Source of the DNA: Blastopirellula marina
Lineage (GTDB): Bacteria > Planctomycetota > Planctomycetia > Pirellulales > Pirellulaceae
DNA: 64,000 nt
NCBI RefSeq assembly: GCF_002967715.1
Contig: NZ_PUIA01000038.1
Location: 232,109-296,108 of the forward strand
Direction: 5' to 3'
The notes below the pieces were generated by a model that was not told where the DNA came from, made no database searches, and worked only from the letters and a program-made list of their open reading frames with translations. Shown here one piece after another: positions 35,035-44,378 of this stretch (position 1 is the first letter of the stretch; each line of letters opens with the position of its first letter). Made by a program: the position numbers and the translations under genes.

Positions 35035-36429
35035 TCAGTCGAGCACTGGCACGGCGACGACGCCATACATCGAAATCTCTTCCGCCGTCGTGATGGTCGT
35101 TTCAGGCTTATCAGCCCAAAGGCCGCCAAGCACGATATCCCCCTTGAGCGGTTCATGACTCTTCCATACCGAAAACACCGCGTCAATCGAGACACCACTG
35201 CCGATCGTGGTCCGCTTGTGAGTTTTGAAGCCTGGCACTTCTCCCCCTTCGTCCTGCCCGGCTTCTTCGCCCGTGTCTACGAAGCGATCGCTCAGCCATT
35301 TCGGAATCTCAGCACGTTTGTCGAACAGCACATATAGGTTGGCTGCCCGCGAAAGGGTGATCGTGACTTCGATTTCCTTTTCGACTTTGTCATTGTTGAA
35401 CGGCATGACGTAGTCACCGCCCAGGAGTTCTCTTGGAAGTCCATCGGCCGTGACACCGTTCCACTGGTGCCCCCGGTCGACGTAGGCAGGCTGCTCTTCG
35501 CCGAAGCCATTGGGCACGATCCGGTAGTAGCCAAAGACATCGCTCGAATGGATATTGTCTTGAACCGACGAGATGGTCGATTCTTTCGAGTCCTCTGAAA
35601 CGTTCGACGCTTCAAAGGTGTCGATTCTGACGAGCTGCATTCGCGACATGGAACCATCGGTTGCGATGGTGGCGGCACGCCCTACTTCGAGTCGTTTTTC
35701 CGCACTTTGCGAAGCAAGATCAACGCGTCCCTCGAACACGGCAACATCCGTCCCCGTTTCTGGGTTCACCGCTACTCCGAATCGCGTCCCCTGGTCAACA
35801 ATGTCGGCATGATCGGTAACGACTCGGAACCCCTTGGCTCCTACTGGCACACTCACCGTCATCTTACCTTGCCAAACGCGGCATTGGTTCGCTGTCTCGA
35901 TTACGAAAGATGCGGGGGCGGCGATGGAAAAGCTTACGTCGTTCAGCAAACGAACTTCGCTGGAACCGCTTTCAATTGATACACGCTTTCCCATAATTAA
36001 GGCGACCGGCTTGGTTTGCTCGATGCCGATTTCGCTCAGCATCTCGCCGACGACTTCCGACTGGGCGACATTAACGACGTTGTCTCGGGTATTCCACTGC
36101 GAGTAGCTTCCGATGAAAACGATCAATACCGATGCCGCGATCGCGATGATCCAGCCGGATATCATGTGACGGTTAGATTGCGGCCGCTCGATTGTCGGAA
36201 GCTCAGGCTTGATATCCTGAACATTTTTCGAGTACGTTAGCAACTGGCTGACCATGGTGCACTGGGCGATGTAGTAATCGCACGCCTCCTGCGACTCGAC
36301 AATCAGTTTGCTCAGTTGGTCGCGTTGCTCTTCGGTGGCGACGCTGCTGAGACATGCGTCGACCAGGTCTCGCGTTTTCTTGTCTGCAATAAAGTTGCCG
36401 AAGGGTTCCGGCGGTTTCTTCTCGTTCAC
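35035..36429 (-). CDS. FecR-domain membrane protein (sigma-factor partner)
   Basis: About 464 residues. I place the start at GTG 36429, which is 5 bases after the sigma stop and preceded by GGAGGA inside the sigma gene; an ATG at 36471 is possible but has no ribosome site. N-terminal cytoplasmic part (KKTRDLVDACLSSVATEEQR) like an anti-sigma region, one transmembrane helix (WIIAIAASVLIVFIGSY), then a FecR domain (VTDHADIVDQGTRFGVAVNP, VFEGRVDL). The last ~200 residues form an unassigned beta-rich domain (LYVLFDKRAEIPKWL). Infer control of the adjacent sigma factor. Confidence 0.85.
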   Translation of the reverse strand: MNEKKPPEPFGNFIADKKTRDLVDACLSSVATEEQRDQLSKLIVESQEACDYYIAQCTMVSQLLTYSKNVQDIKPELPTIERPQSNRHMISGWIIAIAASVLIVFIGSYSQWNTRDNVVNVAQSEVVGEMLSEIGIEQTKPVALIMGKRVSIESGSSEVRLLNDVSFSIAAPASFVIETANQCRVWQGKMTVSVPVGAKGFRVVTDHADIVDQGTRFGVAVNPETGTDVAVFEGRVDLASQSAEKRLEVGRAATIATDGSMSRMQLVRIDTFEASNVSEDSKESTISSVQDNIHSSDVFGYYRIVPNGFGEEQPAYVDRGHQWNGVTADGLPRELLGGDYVMPFNNDKVEKEIEVTITLSRAANLYVLFDKRAEIPKWLSDRFVDTGEEAGQDEGGEVPGFKTHKRTTIGSGVSIDAVFSVWKSHEPLKGDIVLGGLWADKPETTITTAEEISMYGVVAVPVLD

Positions 36430-36434
36430 AATAT

Positions 36435-36968
36435 CTATAATTCCTCCGCTGCCATCTTTCGGTCGATGCATTCGTGCAGTGCTTCACGAATTCGTTTCAG
36501 CCGCGAATAGAGCGAGTTTGAGGTAAGTTCGAGCGTATCGGCGATGTCTTTGATTTTTTCGATTCCGGCATAACATCGTTCGACGAGCGAACGCTGGTCA
36601 TGCGGTAACTTCAACATGCAGTCCCGCAGCGCGGCCATGCGATCGCCAACCTCGTCGGCCACTTGCAAGGTTCGGGCTTCGACGGCTTTGATCGCATCGA
36701 TATCGATGATTTCACGTCGGCGTCTGACATCGGACATGTGTTTGAGGACCTCGAGCCGTGCCACACCTAAAGCCCAGCCCTGAAATTCCTTTTCCTGATC
36801 GTACTCGTCCCACTTCCGCCATAAGACAACGCTCACCCGCTGAAAGATGTCCTCGGCCTCGTTCCAACCGGGGGCAAGTGAAACCACGAACGCAAAGATC
36901 CGCTGCTGGTTGGCAGCGAATTTCTCGACAAAGGCGTTACGGGCGATATCTACTTCTGGACTATCCAT
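36435..36968 (-). CDS. ECF sigma factor, Rhodopirellula/Verrucomicrobium type
   Basis: 177 residues from ATG 36968. Region 2 (QQRIFAFVVSLAPGWNEAED, VLWRKWDEYDQEKEFQGWAL) and region 4 (LPHDQRSLVERCYAGIEKIK, DTLELTSNSLYSRLKRIREA) are clear; the wording fits the planctomycete ECF group found beside FecR proteins. Its 3' end carries the ribosome site for the FecR gene, so the two are translationally coupled. Likely controls the neighbouring FecR, esterase and possibly the divergent DUF1559 gene. Confidence 0.92.
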   Translation of the reverse strand: MDSPEVDIARNAFVEKFAANQQRIFAFVVSLAPGWNEAEDIFQRVSVVLWRKWDEYDQEKEFQGWALGVARLEVLKHMSDVRRRREIIDIDAIKAVEARTLQVADEVGDRMAALRDCMLKLPHDQRSLVERCYAGIEKIKDIADTLELTSNSLYSRLKRIREALHECIDRKMAAEEL

Positions 36969-37338
36969 TCGGTGATTGCTTTCGAGTAGCAGGAACGCTG
37001 GGCAAATTACCGACCAGACGATCCAGCTCAACAGGTATCCCCTTGGGAAGGAAAAATTGGGCGGTGATTCCTGTCAATTTATTGATATTCGAGCATCTTA
37101 ATCCCGCTTGATGCGGTCGCTACGGCTGCCCACAAGCAAAAAAAGTTTTTCTTGGGAAAACGACCGACAGATTTTTGTACCTGGTCAGGATACTCGGTGA
37201 AGGAGAGGAATTGCCCTCTTCGCGAAAAGCTTTTCCTAAAAAATAGCGTTTGCCTGCAGTGCGCTTGGTCGTGACGACCACCTGATAGTGCTTGCTGTTG
37301 GCCTGAATAAATCGCCTCTTCTTATCCACATTCGTTTT
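36969..37338. other. Divergent promoter region between ECF sigma and DUF1559 genes
   Basis: About 370 bases. A hairpin CAAG-AAAAA / TTTTT-CTTG occurs around 37134-37158. No gene. It should hold the promoters for both divergent units, a good place for an ECF-dependent promoter. Confidence 0.45.
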
Positions 37339-38331
37339 ATGAGTTCCGCTATGAATCAAAGTCAGATGCCCGTTCGCACGCACGTCTCACCGTCTCCGCG
37401 AGGAGGCTTTACGTTGGTCGAACTGCTGGTTGTTATTGCCATTATTGGCGTGTTGATCGCGTTGCTGCTACCAGCTGTTCAGCAAGCTCGCGAAGCCGCA
37501 CGTCGTATGCAGTGTGCCAATAACCTTCGTCAACTCGGCCTGGGGCTTCACAACTTTCACGATACCTACGGTCATTTTCCTCCCGGCGGAACCAAGGCCG
37601 GTTATGGCGGCTATACCTGGGGTACGTTCATTCTCCCTTACATCGAACAGAACAACGTATGGGAAGGCATTGCCCAGGAAGGTGGAAGTTATCCACCAGA
37701 TCCGACCGGCCAGCGGGACTCGATCTTCTGCAACTGCTCGGACGGTGGAAATGGAAACTGGGGCGACCCAGGGTACGAGCAAACCGTGATCGATGCATTT
37801 ATGTGTCCTTCCGATGTGCTACCGGGGCAACGCCCTCACTCAGACGAACAAGTCAAGTGCGGCAAGAGCAACTATGCTGCGAACTACGGTACTAATGGTG
37901 ACGGCTTCACCGATCGATTCCGCACAGGGCAACTTGTTGACATGGCTGCGATCACTGACGGCACTTCCAACACGATCGCACTGGGAGAGTGTGGCGGCAG
38001 CAAGAGCGGTATCGCACCTAACGGCGACAACGAAGCCTATCCGATCTGGGCCGGTTATGCTCGCCGAGGGGGCGTCTCGTATTACACCCAATGGTCTAAC
38101 AAACGTCAGGCCAGCAGTAGTGCCCCAATCAACCTCAACAATGGGGGTGGCGTCGATGGCAGCGGAGCGACCTCTTGGAGCTTGAACTCAGGCTTTGGCA
38201 GTCTTCACCCAGGCGGATGTCAGTTTATCTTCGCCGATGCATCGGTTCACTTCATCGCGGAAACGATTGACCTGACCGCGTACGACGATCTCGGTACCCG
38301 CAACGATGGCCACATCGTCAGCGGATACTAA
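37339..38331 (+). CDS. DUF1559 prepilin-type N-terminal cleavage protein
   Basis: 330 residues from ATG 37339 (37351 is an alternative). Type IV prepilin/pseudopilin signal: RGGFTLVELLVVIAIIGVLI with Gly before Phe-Thr-Leu-Val-Glu. The DUF1559 body follows (ARRMQCANNLRQLGLGLHNF, YGHFPPGG, EQNNVWEG, ADGTSNTIALGE-like TDGTSNTIALGECGG) and the H-x-G-G-C-Q-F-x-F-A-D-x-S-V-H-F-I ending. This family is hugely expanded in planctomycetes and thought to form secretion or surface pseudopilins. Followed by a lipoprotein gene, the usual partner. Confidence 0.95.
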   Translation: MSSAMNQSQMPVRTHVSPSPRGGFTLVELLVVIAIIGVLIALLLPAVQQAREAARRMQCANNLRQLGLGLHNFHDTYGHFPPGGTKAGYGGYTWGTFILPYIEQNNVWEGIAQEGGSYPPDPTGQRDSIFCNCSDGGNGNWGDPGYEQTVIDAFMCPSDVLPGQRPHSDEQVKCGKSNYAANYGTNGDGFTDRFRTGQLVDMAAITDGTSNTIALGECGGSKSGIAPNGDNEAYPIWAGYARRGGVSYYTQWSNKRQASSSAPINLNNGGGVDGSGATSWSLNSGFGSLHPGGCQFIFADASVHFIAETIDLTAYDDLGTRNDGHIVSGY

Positions 38332-38432
38332 CCCGATATTCACCCGATCTCCGAAACGGTGTGGATTGTTCTGCGGCAGGAGCGAGGCAGCATTCCTGTC
38401 GCAGAACGCCATACCAACCAGCGAGGAAAATC

Positions 38433-38822
38433 ATGCACACGAAATCTATTGGGTTGATCGCCGTCATGCTTCTGTTAGGTTCCGTCGGCTGCTCTCAGCA
38501 GGCCACGGTAACGGGAGTCGTTACAGGCAATGGCAAGCATGTCGACAACGGTCAAATTGTGTTTCGACCCATCGACGGTGCGGGAAAGGTTAAGCCTGCC
38601 GCCGGAACGATCCAGGGAGATGGTACCTACCAGATGCGTACGGCCGGCAACGAACCCCTTTCGCCCGGAACGTACCAGGTTTTGTACTGCCCGCCAGATA
38701 CCTTAGAGGATGAACGAGGCCGAGCGGTGAAGGTCAGCCCTTGGAAAAGTTATAAAGCTCCGGTCGACCCCATCACAGTGGAAGAGGGTGAAAACTACAT
38801 CACGATTGAACTTTCCAAGTAG
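38433..38822 (+). CDS. Lipoprotein following DUF1559
   Basis: 129 residues from ATG 38433 with GAGG upstream. Lipobox LGSVGC. The mature part is a small carboxypeptidase-regulatory-like beta domain (TVTGVVTGNGKHVDNGQIVF, GDGTYQMRTAG, LSPGTYQVLY) as found downstream of many DUF1559 genes. Probably co-transcribed with it (101 bases between). Confidence 0.88.
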   Translation: MHTKSIGLIAVMLLLGSVGCSQQATVTGVVTGNGKHVDNGQIVFRPIDGAGKVKPAAGTIQGDGTYQMRTAGNEPLSPGTYQVLYCPPDTLEDERGRAVKVSPWKSYKAPVDPITVEEGENYITIELSK

Positions 38823-38874
38823 GAATCAATCAGATGTCGTGCCTGCCGCGGCAAGTCGATTAAGTGCTGTTCAT

Positions 38875-41508
38875 TTAGGAGGTGTCGAGACCGCTGAGGA
38901 CGACCATGTCGTTGGTGACGAATACCGTGATGCCTACGTTCCCGTCGCGGCATCTGTAAACGAAGTATCGGTCGCTTCCCGGTAGTCCTATATTCTTATC
39001 TGGCTCGCCAATTCGATCTTGAAATGCATAGTTTTCAAAAATCGCATACGTGACCGTGTCATCGATCCGTCCTCGGGTGAACGTGTTCCGAAGTTCTTGA
39101 ATAAACTCCGACTTGGTGAGCTGGCTTGCTCTTACCCTTGTCCGTTGATTCTTCGACCGAAACTCTGCCAATTCAGCAGCGTCCTTCTGTTGCTGCTCGT
39201 TTACCAACCGCTGTCTCTCTTCGGCTTGACGACGGCGTATTTGTTCAAGCACTTTCTGACCCTCTTCGCTTGTCGGGTCGACCGTTATCGACTTGTCATC
39301 ACAGTAATCCAACAACCTCTCCGCCTCTTCGTTGCGACTCTCTGCGACGTAAGTATCGAAGCATCGTCCCCACAAGCTGGGATATTCATTCGCGAATCTC
39401 CACCACATTTGTTGAGCAGTTGGATCGAGTAAAAAGGTAGCCAAGTGCCGACGAGCGTCCGACCACTTTCGCTGTTCAAAGAGGGAGAGTCCATTCGTGC
39501 GAAGAAGTTCGAGACCTTCCAGAGCTTCGACGTTCCATATCTTGCCGTCGAAACTAACGAAGTCGCCTGAGGGAGAGAACCAGTCTTCCTTGGGTAGCCC
39601 AGCGGCTCGTCCCGAGAAATCGAAATCGATCTTGCCACTGGCCACGTTGATTCGTAAGAGTCGCCAACTGGATTCGCTGCGGTTGTTATCGTTTACCCAT
39701 TCTTCATCTAGCGTCACTAGAGCGAGAATTGCCTGCTGGTCCTTTGTAAACCGTAGGTCTCTTAGTTCTCCATCAACGTTTCGTTCTACTGGTACCTTTC
39801 CATCTCGCGTATCAACCACAACGATTGTGCTCGCATATTCTTTCCCGCTGCCAGTCCTGAGGCTTTGGATATTGAATCCCGCAAACAACCTTCCGTCACT
39901 TGACGAGCGCAGGAAGCCACCGCGATAGTCACGATTGTTCTTGTCGCCACTCAGGCTCGAAGGTAGCCGCATAGGTGTGGTCGAATTCCACGACTTTGTA
40001 TTGAATACCACCAACATCGACGTGCCGTTCAAGTCGTATGCTGCGGCAAGGCTATCTCCTTCGGCACAGAGCATTGAAGTCATGGCATCTACATGAGGAG
40101 CACATGACGTTCTGAAGAGACTCTGCCAGGCTGATTTCTCTGAACTGAATCGAAATGTTCGAGTACCTGTTGTCGCCCCAGAGGCCAATAGGTCAATGCC
40201 TGCCGGCACTTCAGTGGATTCGATGGCCTTGGTCTTTTGGGTTGGATCGTAAAATGGGTGCCCTGGTTTGAACATCGTCCGGACCACGGTCTTCTCTTCT
40301 GTCCCCTGTCTCACCGCAAACGCAAGTTGCTTTGTCTTGGGTAAGAAAGACATGGGAACGCCATTTAAACGATCACTTCTAAATTCGCTAGAATTCAACC
40401 CGAGAATCAACGAGCCACGTTCTTGTTTCGCGGCCAGGTGGAATTCTGCAACATGATAACCCCCAAGAGATTGGTCATTCTCAGCGAATACATGGTTGTC
40501 GTCTCCCCACATGAGACGTAGCCACTTGGCACCTCGATCTGGTTGCGGGAATCTTGGCGATGCGACCAAGCGTGCCGATTTGCCTTCAAGTTGCCAAACT
40601 CGGAGTACTTCGCCATCAATGCATGCCAGGTAACGACCACTCGGAGAAAAAAGAGCAGGCGTGGTGAATGAATAATCTCTGTCAGAGACAGGAATGACTT
40701 CCTCATCGAGTTCAACGTTCCATAGCCTGGCTTTGTTTTCTCCATCAAGTCGAAATGCGAGATGCGAGGCCTTGTCGGCGAAGGTAATCACTTGCCTTTT
40801 CATGGACTCCCTTGGCCCAAGTTTCTCCTTGATCAAGTTGTGGAGATTAGGAACAGGGTAAGTCCAAGACGTTGCGATGGGTGTGAAGTCAGATGGCAAT
40901 TCACGTGTTTGTGGCTTGCTTTCCGTCGGTTCCGTTGCCTGGTTTGTCGCTGGAGGAAAACTCGGCTTTCTCGTATCACTCTCTGGTGTCGTTGAACTCG
41001 CGGTATCGGTAACCGAAGGAGCACTGTCAGTAGCTCGAAATCCCGGAGAAGGCGTTTGCGCTAATATTGGTAACAGCAACAACGGCAAGCACGCCACCGC
41101 CTTTCCAGAGAGTGGTAACGAATTCCATCGTTGTTTGATACTGCCTGACGGTGTGGCTGTCGTCACATACCAGATCGGAATCCAGACAAAACCATAGATG
41201 ATCCAAAGTGGTAGCTGGATGTACCAACTCAACTTCGATGGCCAGCGTTCACTGTACCATTCGTCGAATGACATTGCTGAGGGAGGAATGTCTTGCTGTG
41301 ATGCGGCTTTGCTGGCTTGAACCTCTATTGTTGGGGCCGCCTGGTCAAAATGAAAAGCTTCCGACGCCAGTCGCCAAGCAGGTTCATTCTGACTTCTAAC
41401 ATGGTCGCTAGGTCGAAGGCGTCCAATAGTTGCCCACTTCTCTAATGTCGCCTGAGCAATGGGGCCAACCTCACGGTCACCACGCTTTGCGTACCATGCT
41501 TCTCCCAT
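38875..41508 (-). CDS. GYF_2-domain membrane protein with beta-propeller-like region
   Basis: 877 residues from ATG 41508 with AGGGGAA upstream. N-terminal GYF_2/DUF4339 module (AWYAKRGDREVGPIAQATLE, RPSDHVRSQNEPAWRLA), then hydrophobic stretches (WYIQLPLWIIYGFVWIPIWYV and AVACLPLLLLPILA), a Ser/Thr/Pro-rich linker, and a long section of repeating strands like WD40 or other propellers (ASHLAFRLDGENKARLWNVE, LFSPSGRYLACIDGEVLRVW, WFSPSGDFVSFDGKIWNVEA). The C-terminal ~230 residues hold TPR-like and charged helical parts. Divergent from the pseudokinase gene; such propeller proteins accompany planctomycete kinases. Confidence 0.75.
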   Translation of the reverse strand: MGEAWYAKRGDREVGPIAQATLEKWATIGRLRPSDHVRSQNEPAWRLASEAFHFDQAAPTIEVQASKAASQQDIPPSAMSFDEWYSERWPSKLSWYIQLPLWIIYGFVWIPIWYVTTATPSGSIKQRWNSLPLSGKAVACLPLLLLPILAQTPSPGFRATDSAPSVTDTASSTTPESDTRKPSFPPATNQATEPTESKPQTRELPSDFTPIATSWTYPVPNLHNLIKEKLGPRESMKRQVITFADKASHLAFRLDGENKARLWNVELDEEVIPVSDRDYSFTTPALFSPSGRYLACIDGEVLRVWQLEGKSARLVASPRFPQPDRGAKWLRLMWGDDNHVFAENDQSLGGYHVAEFHLAAKQERGSLILGLNSSEFRSDRLNGVPMSFLPKTKQLAFAVRQGTEEKTVVRTMFKPGHPFYDPTQKTKAIESTEVPAGIDLLASGATTGTRTFRFSSEKSAWQSLFRTSCAPHVDAMTSMLCAEGDSLAAAYDLNGTSMLVVFNTKSWNSTTPMRLPSSLSGDKNNRDYRGGFLRSSSDGRLFAGFNIQSLRTGSGKEYASTIVVVDTRDGKVPVERNVDGELRDLRFTKDQQAILALVTLDEEWVNDNNRSESSWRLLRINVASGKIDFDFSGRAAGLPKEDWFSPSGDFVSFDGKIWNVEALEGLELLRTNGLSLFEQRKWSDARRHLATFLLDPTAQQMWWRFANEYPSLWGRCFDTYVAESRNEEAERLLDYCDDKSITVDPTSEEGQKVLEQIRRRQAEERQRLVNEQQQKDAAELAEFRSKNQRTRVRASQLTKSEFIQELRNTFTRGRIDDTVTYAIFENYAFQDRIGEPDKNIGLPGSDRYFVYRCRDGNVGITVFVTNDMVVLSGLDTS

Positions 41509-41807
41509 TCGCCGCTTCCCCTGCGCATCGTTGATGATCAATCGCTACATCGATGTCGAACTGGTATTTCGTACACCGAGAAGCGAGAGGTCAGACGTAG
41601 AACATTTACAACCGAATCACGTATCTGACCAACACCGAAATCTAAACAGGTTCTGTGAAGACAGAATGAAGGATTGATGAATGCGGAGCATCTAAATCGC
41701 GGCTGTTCGATTGCGTTTACGCGAGAGGTGTATAAGAGGACTCGGTAGAATATTCTGATTCAGAATAGGCGTGTGGGAATGATCGGCAACGGCAAGGTGC
41801 GATTCAG
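41509..41807. other. Divergent promoter region between the GYF_2/propeller gene and the pseudokinase gene
   Basis: About 300 bases with no gene. AGAATATTCTGATTCAGAATAGG near 41748-41769 contains AGAATATTCT, a perfect palindrome that could be an operator. Confidence 0.4.
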
Positions 41808-43499
41808 ATGGTAAGCGGAGCAGAAGGTCATAAGAAATGTGAGACGATCCCAGGCAATGGGGTCGGCCAAGGCAGTTTAGTTGGTGGTAGATTTCGGATT
41901 GTGCGATGTGTCTCGCCGCTGTTGTATCACGCTCACGATCAGAAGAGGGACCGCCCCGTTTGGCTACGATTGTGTCACGGCTCTCGGGTTCTCAATGAAT
42001 CTAAAGTGGATGGCGGTCAACAGCTAAAGCAGGCAAAGGTGATGGGAGACAGGGCTTCCCAAGTCCTTAAGGTTGGCAAGGTCGCGGCGAACTGTTTTGT
42101 CGCATCCGAATTCGTGGAAGGACAGTTTCTCGACGAGGTGCTCAATCATCGCCTGTTCTCAACAGAAGAAGCCGTGACGCTGGTTCGATCGCTTTTGCCC
42201 ATCTTGCAGTTTGGACACCAGCAAGGGCTCATTCATCGCGGCATCAGTCCTGAGTCGATCATTCTAACCGTCCAAAAGCGGCTTCTGCTTATGGAATATG
42301 GTGTCGATTCTCGTTGGAAAATTGGTTCCGGAAATCGCTCGCTTCACGCCTATCACGCCCCTGAGCAAGTCAAAGAAGACGAGTCGGGGATTGGTCCGGC
42401 CACAGATGTTTATTGCATTGGTGTGCTGCTTTATGAACTATTGACGGGCACGGTGCCATTCAAATGTGCGCACGATGAAGTGCTCGATGAATTGATCGTT
42501 ACTCGAAATCCAACGCCTGTTCGTCTGCTTGCACCGGAAGTGCCACCCGGACTGGAGAGAATTGTTAATCGGTGTCTTGCAAAGGACCCTCATCAGCGAT
42601 TCTCGTCGTTGGCAGACTTGCGTAAATCATTGGAGGAGTATGCGGCTGAAAAGTCGCAGCAATCCACGGTCGTTTCCAATCAAGAGAAACCCAAGAAGCG
42701 TTCCCTACGGATCGTCATTTCAAGTGTACTCCTCCTGGCGGTTATGCCCATCGCTTACTTTGTCATCAAGGATCGGGGCATGGGACCAATTAACTTCGAT
42801 TCGATGAGTGAGGAGACAGAAGAGGAATCAAGTGGATTCAAGGCATTCGCAAAGCAGGAGTCCGCGAGGGTTACTGAGGATGAGCTTGATGTCGAGCCTG
42901 AACTGCCTGCTGTCGGCGAGATGCGTGAAGGGGGAATCGACCTGATGGCTCGCATTGAGTTGCCTAAGCATGTTCTCTCGGAACCCTGGAGATGGGCCGG
43001 TAAAAGCCTGGTCTGCGAGCCTCGTACGGATCAGAACTCGATTCTTCGGATTCCTTATGACGCACCAGCGGAATACACGATCGAGTTCAAAGTTCGCTCA
43101 CTTGGGGCCGACAACGGCGGCGCGTTATTACTCGGATTGGCAAATGACCGAGTTGGCTTTGGCGCACATTTAAAGGGTTATGCAGCGCAAAGTTGGCTTT
43201 TAGAATACGGCTCCGAACCAGCATCGCCCGAAAATGGGATGCATCAACGCAGGATGCCTGCCAAATTCTTTCAGTCAGAACAGCCGGTCGTCATTCGTTG
43301 TACCGTCGATGCGGATTCCGTCCGTGTCGAAGAAAACGGTCGGCTCAAACTCGAATGGAAAGGAGACTTTGATAAGCTCTCGCGAGAACGTTGCTGGGCA
43401 ACGGAGAATGTGCCCAATCAGCGAGTCATGTTTATTTGTACCTGGGGGGCGTTTGAGTTTTCAGAAATCCGAGTCCATCCTGCGACTGGCAAAAGCTGA
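41808..43499 (+). CDS. Membrane-anchored pseudokinase (Ser/Thr kinase fold, catalytically dead)
   Basis: 563 residues. Kinase fold ~residues 24-275: C-lobe LLPILQFGHQQGLIHRGISP, APE motif (YHAPEQV), DVYCIGVLLYELLTGTVPF and final CLAKDPHQRFSSLADLR. Every catalytic residue is changed: beta3 Lys is Arg54 (VWLRL), the HRD Asp is Gly145 (HRG), the Asn of the catalytic loop is lost (ISPESIIL), and DFG is Glu163-Tyr-Gly. The glycine loop is also poor. One transmembrane helix (~301-321) precedes an acidic linker and an extracytoplasmic beta-sandwich (~390-560, EYTIEFKVRSLGADNGGALL) like DUF1080/LamG. It is an intact gene, so it presumably acts as a binding or scaffold protein. Confidence 0.88.
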   Translation: MVSGAEGHKKCETIPGNGVGQGSLVGGRFRIVRCVSPLLYHAHDQKRDRPVWLRLCHGSRVLNESKVDGGQQLKQAKVMGDRASQVLKVGKVAANCFVASEFVEGQFLDEVLNHRLFSTEEAVTLVRSLLPILQFGHQQGLIHRGISPESIILTVQKRLLLMEYGVDSRWKIGSGNRSLHAYHAPEQVKEDESGIGPATDVYCIGVLLYELLTGTVPFKCAHDEVLDELIVTRNPTPVRLLAPEVPPGLERIVNRCLAKDPHQRFSSLADLRKSLEEYAAEKSQQSTVVSNQEKPKKRSLRIVISSVLLLAVMPIAYFVIKDRGMGPINFDSMSEETEEESSGFKAFAKQESARVTEDELDVEPELPAVGEMREGGIDLMARIELPKHVLSEPWRWAGKSLVCEPRTDQNSILRIPYDAPAEYTIEFKVRSLGADNGGALLLGLANDRVGFGAHLKGYAAQSWLLEYGSEPASPENGMHQRRMPAKFFQSEQPVVIRCTVDADSVRVEENGRLKLEWKGDFDKLSRERCWATENVPNQRVMFICTWGAFEFSEIRVHPATGKS

Positions 43500-43686
43500 T
43501 CCCCTCCGAGGTTGAGCCGCTTGGGAATTCAAATAAGGATTGGTAGCGAAGCGGCATACTTGGTGAATTCTGATCGACCCTCTCAATGGTCGGGCACAAA
43601 ACCGATTGAGTCGTGTGACCCACCTCCGTCCATGGCCCTGTCGATAACATTGTCAAACAACACCGTTGTGGGAGGATGTTATCGGA

Positions 43687-44367
43687 ATGGAGCGAGCGTT
43701 CTTGGATCGCCTTCGTCATTGGTTTCATGACGTCTCTTTAAAAGAGATTCGTTCACGTGATGAGTGGGAATGTGCTTTGAGATGCCCTTCTGGAAAATCA
43801 CTAGGGCAATATGCGTGGGAGACAGCAAGAAGTCGACAAGGAATTCTGATGAACCTGTTCTGCTCGAATAGATTTCGGGAGGCGGACGAAGTCAAAGATC
43901 TGCTCCAATGTCGGAATCTTTGGCCTAGGTTCTTTGTGCCCGCCCCGATTGAAAAAAGAGATGGCAATGGCGACCCGACGACGATAGACGTGGTTATTGA
44001 CGACACATTCGTTCAAGCGTCTCTGTCCGAAATCAACTTTACGAAGCAGCGCTTGGAAGTTGTCGAGAATTACTTGCGGTTCCATGAAGTGTTTCAGGAT
44101 ACCGGGTTGCCGCAGCATAACGGAAGTTACTTGAACTTTCGGGTAATTCGGAACCTGCTGGCCGCTTCACAGAATAACAAGCGACACATTTTGCTTGGCG
44201 ATCAGAAGAGGCCTGACCTGGCCGAGTCTTACCTGCGAACCGTTGCAGCCCTCAAGGATAAGGCTTTTCGTTCTCGGTGCCGTATCGTGTACTGGCAGGA
44301 GCTGCTGCGAGTTATTGATCCCAACTTACGTCGCTTCGTTGAAACACGATTCAATCTTGTGTCTTAG
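43687..44367 (+). CDS. Restriction-endonuclease-like protein (PGN_0703 / REase-ARP-like)
   Basis: 226 residues from ATG 43687 (an in-frame TTG 21 bases upstream is possible). No family is certain, but the layout resembles PGN_0703/REase-ARP PD-(D/E)XK proteins: a lone helical N-terminus (KSLGQYAWETARSRQGILMN), D101 in TTIDVVID, then a strand with E115 in SLSEINFTK where homologues have E-x-K-Y-T-E. Here Asn117 replaces the catalytic Lys and Lys120 stands where Glu is usual, so the charge pair seems swapped. Later FRVIRNLLAA and HILLGDQK match the C-terminal family blocks. May cut DNA, or be inactive. Confidence 0.5.
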   Translation: MERAFLDRLRHWFHDVSLKEIRSRDEWECALRCPSGKSLGQYAWETARSRQGILMNLFCSNRFREADEVKDLLQCRNLWPRFFVPAPIEKRDGNGDPTTIDVVIDDTFVQASLSEINFTKQRLEVVENYLRFHEVFQDTGLPQHNGSYLNFRVIRNLLAASQNNKRHILLGDQKRPDLAESYLRTVAALKDKAFRSRCRIVYWQELLRVIDPNLRRFVETRFNLVS

Positions 44368-44378
44368 TGGCGTTAGAA

